From Pseudomonadota bacterium (GTDB taxonomy: Bacteria; Pseudomonadota; Alphaproteobacteria; Rhizobiales; Xanthobacteraceae): a DNA stretch of 34,022 bases. Every line of letters starts with the position of its first letter. The first letter of the stretch is position 1. Where the stretch lies: NCBI GenBank assembly GCA_023435725.1, contig JAEYRD010000211.1:1-34022 (forward strand). The letters are read 5' to 3'. Shown in pieces: positions 16,747 through 25,666 of this stretch. The position numbers and the translations under genes are program-made. The notes under the pieces are model-generated. The model ran no database searches. It was given only the letters and a program-made list of their open reading frames with translations, and was not told where the DNA came from.

Positions 16747-17943
16747 TTACTTGATGCGCAAAACTTCGACGCCGGGCAGGGGCTTGCCTTCCATCCATTC
16801 GAGAAAGGCGCCACCGGCAGTCGAGACATAGGTGAAGTCACCGGCCACATGGGCCTGGTTGAGCGCTGCGACGGTGTCACCGCCGCCCGCGATCGAGATC
16901 AGCTTTTTCGCCTTGGTGCGTTCGGCGGCATGCTTGGCGGCGGCGACCGTGCCGCGGTCGAAGGGTTGCATCTCGAAGGCGCCGAGCGGTCCGTTCCAGA
17001 CCAGGGTCGCCGCGTCATCGATCGCGGCATGGACGCGCGCGACCGATTGCGGACCGACATCGAGGATCATGCCGTCGGCCGGGATCGCGTCGAGCCCATA
17101 GGCATGCGACGGCGCGTTGGCAGCGAAATGATAGGCAACGGTGGCGTCGACCGGCAGGATGATCGCGCAGTTGGCGGCTTCCGCTTTTTCCATGATGCGC
17201 AGCGCGGTCGGCGCGAGATCCTTCTCGGCCAGCGACTTGCCGATCGCAACGCCCTGGGCGTGCAGGAAGGTGTTGGCCATGCCGCCGCCGATCACCAGCG
17301 CGTCGACCTTGTTGACGAGGTTCTCGAGCAGGTCGATCTTGGTCGAGACCTTGGCGCCGCCGATGATCGCGATGACGGGCTTGGTCGGCGAACCCAGCGC
17401 CTTCTCCAGCGCAACGAGCTCGGCCTGCATGGTGCGGCCGGCATAGGCCGGCAGCTTGTGGCCGAGGCCCTCCGTCGAGGCGTGGGCGCGGTGCGCGGCC
17501 GAGAACGCGTCATTGACCCAGATGTCGCCGAGCTTTGCCAGTTCCGCGACGAAGGCGGGATCGTTCTTTTCCTCTTCCTTGTGGAAGCGGGTGTTTTCCA
17601 GGCACAGGATGTCGCCATCCTTCAAGCCGGCGATGGCCTTGGCCGCGGGCTCGCCGATGCAATCGTCGGCGAAGGCGACAGGCTTGTTCACGACCTTCGA
17701 CAGCGCTTCAGCGACAGGCTTGAGCGACTCCTTGGCATCGCGCCCCTTGGGCCGGCCGAAATGCGCGAGCAGGATGACCTTGCCGCCCTTGTCGGCGAGC
17801 TCGGTGATGGTCGGTGCGACGCGCTCGAGCCGCGTTGCGTCCGTGACGCGCCCGTTCTCCATGGGCACGTTGAGATCGACGCGCAGCAGGACGCGCTTGC
17901 CCTTCACGTCGACGTCGTCGAGGGTGCGGAATTTGTTGGTCAT
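16747..17943 (-). CDS. pgk: Phosphoglycerate kinase
   Basis: 398 residues from ATG 17943 (MTNKFRTLDDVDVKGKRVLL). It interconverts 1,3-bisphosphoglycerate plus ADP and 3-phosphoglycerate plus ATP in the cytoplasm. Family motifs: RVDLNVP at 21-27, LLAHFGRPKG, the VNDAFSAAHRAHAS substrate loop, GGAKVSTK, WNGPLGAFE, and the nucleotide-binding GGGDTVAAL and STAGGAFLEWMEGK. A longer reading frame upstream runs into the palindromic repeat at 17956 and is rejected. It lies between gap and fba on the same strand, the standard glycolytic/Calvin order. Confidence 0.97.
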   Translation of the reverse strand: MTNKFRTLDDVDVKGKRVLLRVDLNVPMENGRVTDATRLERVAPTITELADKGGKVILLAHFGRPKGRDAKESLKPVAEALSKVVNKPVAFADDCIGEPAAKAIAGLKDGDILCLENTRFHKEEEKNDPAFVAELAKLGDIWVNDAFSAAHRAHASTEGLGHKLPAYAGRTMQAELVALEKALGSPTKPVIAIIGGAKVSTKIDLLENLVNKVDALVIGGGMANTFLHAQGVAIGKSLAEKDLAPTALRIMEKAEAANCAIILPVDATVAYHFAANAPSHAYGLDAIPADGMILDVGPQSVARVHAAIDDAATLVWNGPLGAFEMQPFDRGTVAAAKHAAERTKAKKLISIAGGGDTVAALNQAHVAGDFTYVSTAGGAFLEWMEGKPLPGVEVLRIK

Positions 17944-17955
17944 CTTCGGCTCTCT

Positions 17956-18072
17956 TGTCCCCGGGCGCACTACGCCGCGAAGTGCCGCGGTGCAGAACCG
18001 GGACCTACGGTGTGGCACGAGTCCCGGCCGTGCGGAGCAGCGCAAGCGCGCTGCACCGCGTCCGGGACACGA
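17956..18072. repeat. Dispersed palindromic repeat (GTCCCGGACGC type, inverted)
   Basis: Read on the minus strand it starts TTCGTGTCCCGGACGCGGTG and matches the openings of the repeats at 5103-5221 and 33179-33345. It fills most of the 140-base gap between gap and pgk, ending a few bases from each gene. Confidence 0.8.
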
Positions 18073-18083
18073 AACCTACGTTC

Positions 18084-19091
18084 TTAGATCACCTTCGCGA
18101 TTGCGACGGCGGTAACAGCCATGCGGTTCGAGAAGCCCCACTCGTTGTCGTACCAGGACATCACGCGCACCAGCGTGCCGTTCTGCACCTTGGTCTGGTC
18201 TTCGTGGAACGTCGAGGAGTGCGGCTCGTGGTTGAAGTCGATCGAGACATTCGGCGCGCTGGTGTAACCGAGGACGCCTTTGAGCTGCTGCTCGGAGGCG
18301 CGCTTCATCGCCGCGTTGATTTCCTTGGCGTCGGTGGCGCGCTTTGCGACGATCTTGAGGTCGACGACCGAGACGTTCGGGGTCGGCACGCGGATCGCGA
18401 CGCCGTCGAGCTTGCCCTTCAGCTCGGGCAGCACGAGGCCGATCGCCTTCGCCGCACCGGTCGAGGTCGGGATCATCGACATCGCAGCCGCGCGGCCGCG
18501 GTAGAGATCCTTGTGCAGCGTGTCCAGCGTCGGCTGGTCGCCGGTGTAGGCGTGGATCGTGGTCATGAAGCCGGTCTCGATGCCGACGAGGTCGTTCAGC
18601 ACCTTGGCGACCGGCGCGAGGCAGTTCGTGGTGCAGGAGCCGTTGGAGACGACCAGATGATCCTTGGTCAGCGTGTCATGGTTGACGCCAAAAACGATGG
18701 TGGCGTCGGCGCCGTCGGCGGGCGCGGAGACCAGCACGCGCTTGGCGCCTGCGGTCAGATGTGCCGAAGCCTTGTCCTTCGAGGTGAAGATGCCGGTGCA
18801 TTCCAGCGCGATGTCGACGCCGAGATCCTTCCAGGGAAGCTTCGAGGGATCGCGCTCGGCGGTCACCTTGATCTTGCCGCCGCCGAGGCTGATCGAGTCG
18901 CCATCGACGGTCACGGTGCCGGGGAAACGGCCATGGACGGAGTCGAAGCGAAGGAGGTGAGCATTGGTCTCGACCGGGCCGAGGTCATTGATGCCGACGA
19001 CCTCGATATCCTTGCGGCCAGACTCGGCGATAGCCCGCAGGACGTTGCGACCGATGCGGCCAAAACCGTTAATTCCGACGCGGACTGCCAT
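18084..19091 (-). CDS. gap: Glyceraldehyde-3-phosphate dehydrogenase, type I
   Basis: 335 residues. It oxidises glyceraldehyde 3-phosphate to 1,3-bisphosphoglycerate with NAD. The Rossmann start VRVGINGFGRIGRNVLRA and the INDLG turn with D36 favour NAD over NADP. The catalytic cysteine is C153 in SNGSCTTNCLAP. HAYTGDQPTLDTLH, RGRAAAMSMIPTSTGAAKAI and SWYDNEWGFSNRM are typical later motifs. It lies between tkt and pgk on the same strand, 169 bases after tkt, with a hairpin in that gap. A repeat follows before pgk, so each gene may also be separately expressed. Confidence 0.97.
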   Translation of the reverse strand: MAVRVGINGFGRIGRNVLRAIAESGRKDIEVVGINDLGPVETNAHLLRFDSVHGRFPGTVTVDGDSISLGGGKIKVTAERDPSKLPWKDLGVDIALECTGIFTSKDKASAHLTAGAKRVLVSAPADGADATIVFGVNHDTLTKDHLVVSNGSCTTNCLAPVAKVLNDLVGIETGFMTTIHAYTGDQPTLDTLHKDLYRGRAAAMSMIPTSTGAAKAIGLVLPELKGKLDGVAIRVPTPNVSVVDLKIVAKRATDAKEINAAMKRASEQQLKGVLGYTSAPNVSIDFNHEPHSSTFHEDQTKVQNGTLVRVMSWYDNEWGFSNRMAVTAVAIAKVI

Positions 19092-19188
19092 GTTTCGTCT
19101 CCTTATGACCGTTCAATGACGTGTTCGATAACGCCTAATCCTCCCGCACAACGCGCTTGGCGCGCCTGCGTGGGTTTTTTAGGGCGGA

Positions 19189-19207
19189 CGCCCGGTTCGG
19201 CCGGGCG
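19189..19207. other. GC-rich hairpin between tkt and gap
   Basis: CGCCCGG and CCGGGCG pair around loop TTCGG. No U-run follows on the minus strand, so it is not a standard terminator. It could slow decay or attenuate read-through between tkt and gap. Confidence 0.35.
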
Positions 19208-19260
19208 GTGCTTGATCATATGGAACGTTACGTAGTCCTTTTTTTTGGCAAGCTCAACTC

Positions 19261-21246
<1,986 letters not shown>

Positions 21247-21589
21247 GTCTGAAATCCGTCTGAAATGAGGCGCTTGGCGGTGGGGCGGCCGCATGGGAGG
21301 AGCTTGGCGGCCACGGAAGGTCGGGCTGGGATAGCACCTCGGTTCCGGGAGTCCAAGGCAATCAAACGTCGGTTTGGCCGTAAAAGTTGCTTACGGCATG
21401 ATCCGGAAAAGTGGAGGCCGGTTTTCCGGCGAGATCGTGCCCCCGCAAGATCGGTGCATAGTTTCGCGGCGACGTTGCGCTCGGCTAGCTTGCCACGTAA
21501 ATTTCTGCTTCTAACCGCTTGCCGAACCGAGTCTTTTGCCGGACGGCAAGCCCACCGGGGACAAGGCCAAAGGTTCCGCCGCTGACTAG
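21247..21589. promoter_or_regulatory. Divergent promoter region of tkt and the DUF4164-zapA operon
   Basis: No gene is seen. It holds a short palindromic repeat at 21396-21440. A perfect 8-bp inverted repeat, GCTTGCCG (21517-21524) and CGGCAAGC (21544-21551), lies closest to the plus-strand gene, with a GAGTC methylation-type site (CcrM GANTC) between the arms. Promoter elements cannot be fixed by eye. Confidence 0.4.
21396..21440. repeat. Short palindromic repeat (GCATGATCCGGAAAAG type)
   Basis: GCATGATCCGGAAAA is followed after a 10-base centre by TTTTCCGG and then GAGATCGTGC. CCGGAAAA and TTTTCCGG pair exactly. The related element at 30421-30466 has the same design. I recall this as a common intergenic element in Rhizobiales. 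Confidence 0.6.
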
Positions 21590-21910
21590 ATGAACGATCG
21601 CGTTTCCAACAGCTCTGCCATGACGGAGTCCTCCGCCGTCGAGATCGAGATCGCGACGCGCAGGCTCATGGCGGCGCTCGATGCGCTCGAAAGCGCGGTC
21701 GAGCGGCGGCGCGATGCCGATCGCGACGAGAACGAGCTCGCGGCGCGGATACAGGCACTGGGCGCAGATCGCTCGCGGCTTGCCGACGAGCTCGACGGCG
21801 CGCTGGTAAAGGCGCGCAAGCTCGAGCGGACCAATCGGGAGATCTCGGATCGGCTTGATTCCGCGATCGTCACGATACGCTCGGTGCTCGATACCGGAGA
21901 GGATGGATGA
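21590..21910 (+). CDS. DUF4164 coiled-coil protein, probable ZapA partner (ZauP-like)
   Basis: A 106-residue soluble protein that is one long helix with coiled-coil heptads, roughly residues 10-95 (EIEIATRRLMAALDALESAV, LADELDGALVKARKLERTNR). Its TGA overlaps the zapA ATG in an ATGA junction, so the two are translationally coupled. In Caulobacter a small coiled-coil protein, ZauP, encoded just before zapA, works with ZapA to focus the Z-ring. Gene position, size and coiled coil here fit that role, but identity is inferred from context, not from a recognised sequence signature. No membrane segment is seen. Confidence 0.8.
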   Translation: MNDRVSNSSAMTESSAVEIEIATRRLMAALDALESAVERRRDADRDENELAARIQALGADRSRLADELDGALVKARKLERTNREISDRLDSAIVTIRSVLDTGEDG

Positions 21911-22290
21911 GCCACATCAACGTCACCATCAACGCCCGGCAATACCGCATGGCCTGCGAGGAGGGCCAGGAGGTGCGGCTGTTGAAGCTCGCCGAAAGCC
22001 TGGAGACGCGGATTCAATCGTTGCGCGGAAAATTCGGCGAGATCGGCGATGCACGGCTCACCGTGATGGCGGCGCTGACCGTTTGCGACGAGCTGGTCGA
22101 TGCCGGCAATCGTCTCCGCACCATGGAGCAGGAATTGAACGAGTTGCGGGATTTCCGCAACGCCGCCGTCGAGCGCGCCCGGCTGACCCAGACCGCGGTC
22201 GTGAACGCGCTGAACGCCGCGGCCGAGCGCATCGAGAAGTCGACCCAGGTCCTGAACCGGACCGTCGGCAACGGGATCGCGATCGGGTAA
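21907..22290 (+). CDS. zapA: Cell division protein ZapA
   Basis: 127 residues. ZapA binds and cross-links FtsZ filaments at the division site. The N-terminal globular part MSHINVTINARQYRMACEEG is a standard ZapA fold opening; then a helical segment (EVRLLKLAESLETRIQSLRG, RLTVMAALTVCDELVDAGNR) and a long coiled coil to about residue 105 follow. It overlaps the preceding DUF4164 gene by four bases (ATGA). A palindromic repeat and the 6S RNA gene follow. This zapA-6S RNA-cyclo-ligase order is found across proteobacteria. Confidence 0.93.
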   Translation: MSHINVTINARQYRMACEEGQEVRLLKLAESLETRIQSLRGKFGEIGDARLTVMAALTVCDELVDAGNRLRTMEQELNELRDFRNAAVERARLTQTAVVNALNAAAERIEKSTQVLNRTVGNGIAIG

Positions 22291-22301
22291 GAGTCTTTCT
22301 T

Positions 22302-22430
22302 CTCCCTCTCCCAAGAGGGTGTATCCTCCAGGGAGACTCCCCCCAGAGGAGAGAACCCTCACCCGGCGCGCGGGACGATGCTTTGCATCGCCCGGGACGC
22401 GCCGACCTCTCCCGCAAGCGGGAGAGGTGA
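22302..22430. repeat. Dispersed palindromic repeat (CTCCCTCTCCC type)
   Basis: CTCCCTCTCCCAAGAGGG begins the element. CTCTCCCGCAAGCGGGAGAG, itself a hairpin, ends it. Inside are CACCCGGCGCGC and ATGCTTTGCATCGC. It lies between zapA and the 6S RNA gene. Confidence 0.7.
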
Positions 22431-22469
22431 GTAACCAAGAGCCGGGCTGGCGATTCGTCCGCATCGTTG

Positions 22470-22475
22470 TTAGAT
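22470..22475 (+). promoter_or_regulatory. Probable -10 element of the 6S RNA gene
   Basis: TTAGAT lies eight bases before the first base of the 6S closing stem, the right place for a housekeeping -10 box. No convincing -35 match is seen upstream. Confidence 0.35.
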
Positions 22476-22482
22476 TGCGCCG

Positions 22483-22642
22483 GCGAGGCTGCGACGCGCG
22501 TCAGGAGCCATATATCCCCGGGGCCTTATCGATCCTTTAGGGAACTGTCCCTGGCCGGGCCCGTGGGCCCGGACATATGGTGCCCACCTACTTTCGTAGG
22601 GAACTCCGGGATCGAGTGCTTCAACGGCGTCCGCGGCTTCGC
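22483..22642 (+). ncRNA. ssrS: 6S RNA
   Basis: About 160 bases that regulate RNA polymerase by mimicking an open promoter. The closing stem is long: GCGAGGCTGC then GACGC at the 5' end pair with GCGTC, one bulged C, then GCGGCTTCGC at the 3' end. The middle holds partly complementary GGCC/CCCGGG-rich arms around an internal bubble (near CCTTTAGGGAACTG and TTTCGTAGGGAACTCC) and an apical stem CCGGGCCCGTGGGCCCGG. A T-rich run, ACTTTTGTTTG, follows the stem. Location between zapA and the cyclo-ligase gene is the classic place. Ends are estimated from the stem, not mapped. Confidence 0.87.
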
Positions 22643-22711
22643 ACTTTTGTTTGCTTGGTTTCTGCCTGTCGAATTCGCGCGTTAGACTGCGGCGGTTGGG
22701 GGACCCTGCGC

Positions 22712-23308
22712 ATGACGAACTCGAAAGCCGAACTCCGCGCCAAAGCGCTGGCGGCGCGTGATGCGCTCAGCGAAAAAAAGCGCACCACTGCCGCCGCAAA
22801 GCTAGCCAAGCGCGGACTGCCGTTCGAACTCTTGCCCGGCAGTATCGTCTCCGGCTATTCGCCGATCCGCAGCGAGATCGATCCGATGCCGCTGATGGCG
22901 AAGCTCGCCGCGGAGGGCGCAAAGCTGGCGCTGCCCTGCGTCACCGCGCGCGGCCAGTCGCTGATCTTCCGCGTCTTCCATCCGAACGACCGCTTGATGC
23001 TCGGCCCGCTCGGCATTCCCGAGCCGTCGCCGGCCGCCGCCGAAATCGTTCCCGACATCATGCTGACGCCACTTGCGGCCTTCGACCGTCTCGGCCATCG
23101 CATCGGCTATGGCGCCGGCCACTACGACTTCACTTTCGCGCATTTGCGGAAAGCGAAGCACATCGTTGGCATCGGGCTCGCTTTTGCCGCGCAGGAGATC
23201 AAGGCGGTTCCGGCACTATCTCACGACGTCGCCCTGGATTATGTGCTAACGGAATCGGACGTGTTCGATTTCCGGAGTTCTGAAGTTGCGAATTCTCTTC
23301 GTGGGTGA
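22712..23308 (+). CDS. 5-formyltetrahydrofolate cyclo-ligase
   Basis: 198 residues from ATG 22712, preceded by GGGGGA. It converts 5-formyltetrahydrofolate to 5,10-methenyltetrahydrofolate with ATP, returning a folate storage form to one-carbon metabolism. The family motifs SGYSPIRSEIDP at 47-58 and LGHRIGYGAGHYD at 127-139 are present. A longer upstream frame would overlap the 6S RNA and is rejected. The gene ends inside the next one (23-base overlap), so it is coupled to the YmdB-type gene. In many proteobacteria it is co-transcribed with 6S RNA. Confidence 0.94.
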   Translation: MTNSKAELRAKALAARDALSEKKRTTAAAKLAKRGLPFELLPGSIVSGYSPIRSEIDPMPLMAKLAAEGAKLALPCVTARGQSLIFRVFHPNDRLMLGPLGIPEPSPAAAEIVPDIMLTPLAAFDRLGHRIGYGAGHYDFTFAHLRKAKHIVGIGLAFAAQEIKAVPALSHDVALDYVLTESDVFDFRSSEVANSLRG

Positions 23309-24110
23309 TGTCGTCGGTCGCGCCGGGCGCAACGCAATCGCCGAATATCTGCCCGGCATGGTCAAGGACTGGTCACTCGATTTCGTCGTCGTCAACGGCG
23401 AGAATTCCGCTGGCGGCTTCGGTATCACGGAGGCGATCTATCAGGAGTTTCTCGATGCCGGCGCCGACGCGGTGACGCTCGGCAATCACTCCTGGGACCA
23501 GCGAGAAGCCCTGGTGTTCATCGAGCGCGCGGAGCGCCTGGTGCGGCCGGCGAATTATCCGCGCGGTACGCCCGGCCGCGGCGCTGCGCTGGTCGAGACC
23601 AAGAACGGCAAGCATGCGCTCGTCGTCAACGCGCTCGGCCGTGTCTTCATGACCCCGTTCGATGATCCCTTTGCCGCACTGGAGCGCGAGCTCGGCGCCT
23701 GCCCGCTCGGCGTTGCCGCCGATGCGATCGTCGTCGATTTCCATTGCGAGGCGAGCAGCGAGAAGCAGGGCATCGGCTTCTTCTGCGACGGCCGCGCCAG
23801 CCTCGTCGTCGGCACGCACACGCATGTGCCGACAGCCGACCATCAGATCCTCACCGGCGGCACCGCCTACATGACCGACGCCGGCATGACCGGCGACTAC
23901 GATTCCATCATCGGCATGCAGAAGGAAGAACCGCTGCGCAGGTTCACGTCGGGGATTCCCTCGGGACGTTTCGAGCCGGCGACGGGCGTCGCGACGCTCA
24001 GCGGTGTGGCCGTAGAGACTGATGATGCAACGGGACTCGCGTTGAAGATTGCACCGGTTCGCGTGGGTGGAAGGCTGGAGCCGGCGACGCCGAAGTTCTG
24101 GTTGAGCTGA
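23286..24110 (+). CDS. YmdB-family metallophosphoesterase
   Basis: 274 residues beginning with TTG at 23286; GGAG lies about 9 bases upstream, inside the cyclo-ligase gene. The family (TIGR00282 type) cleaves cyclic nucleotides such as 2',3'-cAMP in Bacillus. Metal ligands are visible: D8 in FVGDVVGRAGRN, E39 and N40 in VNGENSAGGFG, N67 and H68 in TLGNHSWDQ, H153 in DFHCEASSEK, and H178 and H180 in GTHTHVPTADH. Length matches the family. It overlaps the cyclo-ligase gene by 23 bases and is translationally coupled to it. The physiological substrate in alphaproteobacteria is not known to me. Confidence 0.9.
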   Translation: MRILFVGDVVGRAGRNAIAEYLPGMVKDWSLDFVVVNGENSAGGFGITEAIYQEFLDAGADAVTLGNHSWDQREALVFIERAERLVRPANYPRGTPGRGAALVETKNGKHALVVNALGRVFMTPFDDPFAALERELGACPLGVAADAIVVDFHCEASSEKQGIGFFCDGRASLVVGTHTHVPTADHQILTGGTAYMTDAGMTGDYDSIIGMQKEEPLRRFTSGIPSGRFEPATGVATLSGVAVETDDATGLALKIAPVRVGGRLEPATPKFWLS

Positions 24111-24130
24111 ATTTTCGCGCGGCACACTCA

Positions 24131-24266
24131 GTGTCGTCCCCGCGAAGGCGGGGACCCATAACCACAGGGAGCGGTGTGGCGCGACGCTGGTAACCGCGAG
24201 TCTTCGCCAAACCGCTCCCTGTGGTTATGGGTCCCGGATCTGCGCTTCGCTTGTCCGGGGCGACAG
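24131..24266. repeat. Dispersed repeat with a perfect 25-bp inverted repeat
   Basis: Outer ends GTGTCGTCCCCGCG and CCGGGGCGACAG. Inside, positions 24151-24175 (GGGACCCATAACCACAGGGA and five more) pair perfectly with 24211-24235 across a 35-base loop. The CTGTGGTTATGG core is shared with the repeat at 15486-15585. It lies between the convergent YmdB-type and cytochrome c genes. Confidence 0.85.
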
Positions 24267-24322
24267 TCAAGCTTGACGCGCGCGGTCGCGCATCAATCTC
24301 GCCGCAAATAGCGCCGCGAAGT

Positions 24323-25666
24323 CTACTCCGCCGTCTGCTCCCGCAGCTCCGCCACGTCCTTCGCCGTCAGCTTCGAGCCCTTGGTGCCGAACCGCGCCGT
24401 CACGTAGTTCGCCACCGCGGCGATCTCGTCGTCCGTGTAGGCATTGCCGAACGCCGGCATCGAGAGAGCGCCGTCGGGCGTGTGGCGCTTGGTGCCTGAC
24501 AGCACGATCTGCGCGACGTTGGTGGCGGCGGGGTCGTTGACGGCCCAGGTGCCGGTCAGCGTCGCCATCGGCGAGACCGGGCTTTCGCCGCTCCAGCCAT
24601 GGCAGCTGGCACAGGCGCTCGCGAACACCTGCTTGCCGCGCGCATCCGCCGTGACGCCGTCCTTGTGCGAGGCGGGCGCGACGGGTGCCGTGGTGGCGGG
24701 CAGGTCGGGCGAGGGCACCGGCGGCACGCTGCGCAAGTAAGCAACGATGGCGCGGATGTCCTCGGGGGCGAACTGGCTGAAGCTGCGGTCGACCGCTTCA
24801 CCCATCGGACCGGAGGCGGAGCCGTGGCCCGGGGCGTGGCCGAGCGAGAGATAGGAGATCAGATCCTCGTCGCGCCAATTGCCAAGGCCCGTCGCCTTGT
24901 CGGAAGAGATGTTGAAGGCGCGCCAGCCAGCGGTGATCGCGCCGCCGAACTTCTTGCGGTTGTCGAGCGCAAAGCCGAGATTGCGCGGCGTGTGGCATTC
25001 GCCGCAATGCGCCAGCGCCTCGGCGAGGTACGCGCCGCGATTCCATTCCGGGCTCTTCGAGGCATCAGGCGCAAAGCGCGTGTCTGGATTGAACACGGCC
25101 GACCAGACGATCATCGCCCAGCGCTGGTTGAATGGGAATGACAGCGTGTTGTCCGGCGCCTGCGCGCGCACCGCCGGCAGGCTGAACAGATAGGCCTTCA
25201 CCGCCAGCACGTCCTCGTCGGTCATGTAAGTGTAGGACGTGTAGGGCATCGCCGGATAGAGCCGCGCGCCGTCACGGCGCTTGCCGTGCTGGACCGCGTT
25301 GAGGAAATCCTGGTCGCTGTAATTGCCGATGCCGGTGTCCTTGTCCGGCGTGATGTTGGTCGAATAGAGTGTGCCGAACGGCAGCTTGAAGCCGAGCCCG
25401 CCGGAATATTCCTTCTCGCCCGGCTTGGTGTGGCAGACCATGCAGTCTGCGGCCTTCGCGAGATACTCGCCGCGTTCGACGATGCCAGCCCTTTCGAGCT
25501 TTGCCGGCGCGCCGGTCGGCTTGCCCGCGCGGTAATCCGCCAGCGCCACTTTCGTGCCGCCGGCGAAGTCGAGCGGGCCGGGCCCGCGGATGATCCAGAC
25601 GCCGAGCGCCGCCACCACGATGGCGATCACGACGAGGCTTGCGAGGACACGCATTTTCCCGCTCAT
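24323..25666 (-). CDS. Triheme cytochrome c, electron acceptor of the molybdenum hydroxylase
   Basis: 447 residues. One N-terminal membrane helix (about 7-26, VLASLVVIAIVVAALGVWII) anchors the protein with the rest in the periplasm. Three haem-binding motifs, CMVCH at 75-79, CGECH at 221-225 and CASCH at 352-356, each start a cytochrome c domain with its later Met ligand region (for example YPAMPYTSYTYM). This three-domain form is typical of the cytochrome subunit of membrane-bound alcohol and aldehyde dehydrogenases and of nicotinate-type hydroxylases. Its ATG overlaps the stop of the molybdopterin subunit gene (ATGA), so it is the last gene of the operon. It would carry electrons from the Fe-S subunit to the respiratory chain. 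Confidence 0.93.
   Translation of the reverse strand: MSGKMRVLASLVVIAIVVAALGVWIIRGPGPLDFAGGTKVALADYRAGKPTGAPAKLERAGIVERGEYLAKAADCMVCHTKPGEKEYSGGLGFKLPFGTLYSTNITPDKDTGIGNYSDQDFLNAVQHGKRRDGARLYPAMPYTSYTYMTDEDVLAVKAYLFSLPAVRAQAPDNTLSFPFNQRWAMIVWSAVFNPDTRFAPDASKSPEWNRGAYLAEALAHCGECHTPRNLGFALDNRKKFGGAITAGWRAFNISSDKATGLGNWRDEDLISYLSLGHAPGHGSASGPMGEAVDRSFSQFAPEDIRAIVAYLRSVPPVPSPDLPATTAPVAPASHKDGVTADARGKQVFASACASCHGWSGESPVSPMATLTGTWAVNDPAATNVAQIVLSGTKRHTPDGALSMPAFGNAYTDDEIAAVANYVTARFGTKGSKLTAKDVAELREQTAE

Noticed and set aside
19150..19182. A plus-strand terminator (GC-rich repeats then TTTTTT) between tkt and gap
   Set aside because: No plus-strand gene precedes it, both neighbours are on the minus strand, and the stem is irregular.
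22577..22711. An N-terminal extension of the cyclo-ligase
   Set aside because: It overlaps the 6S RNA and has no conserved residues; ATG 22712 has a good ribosome binding site.
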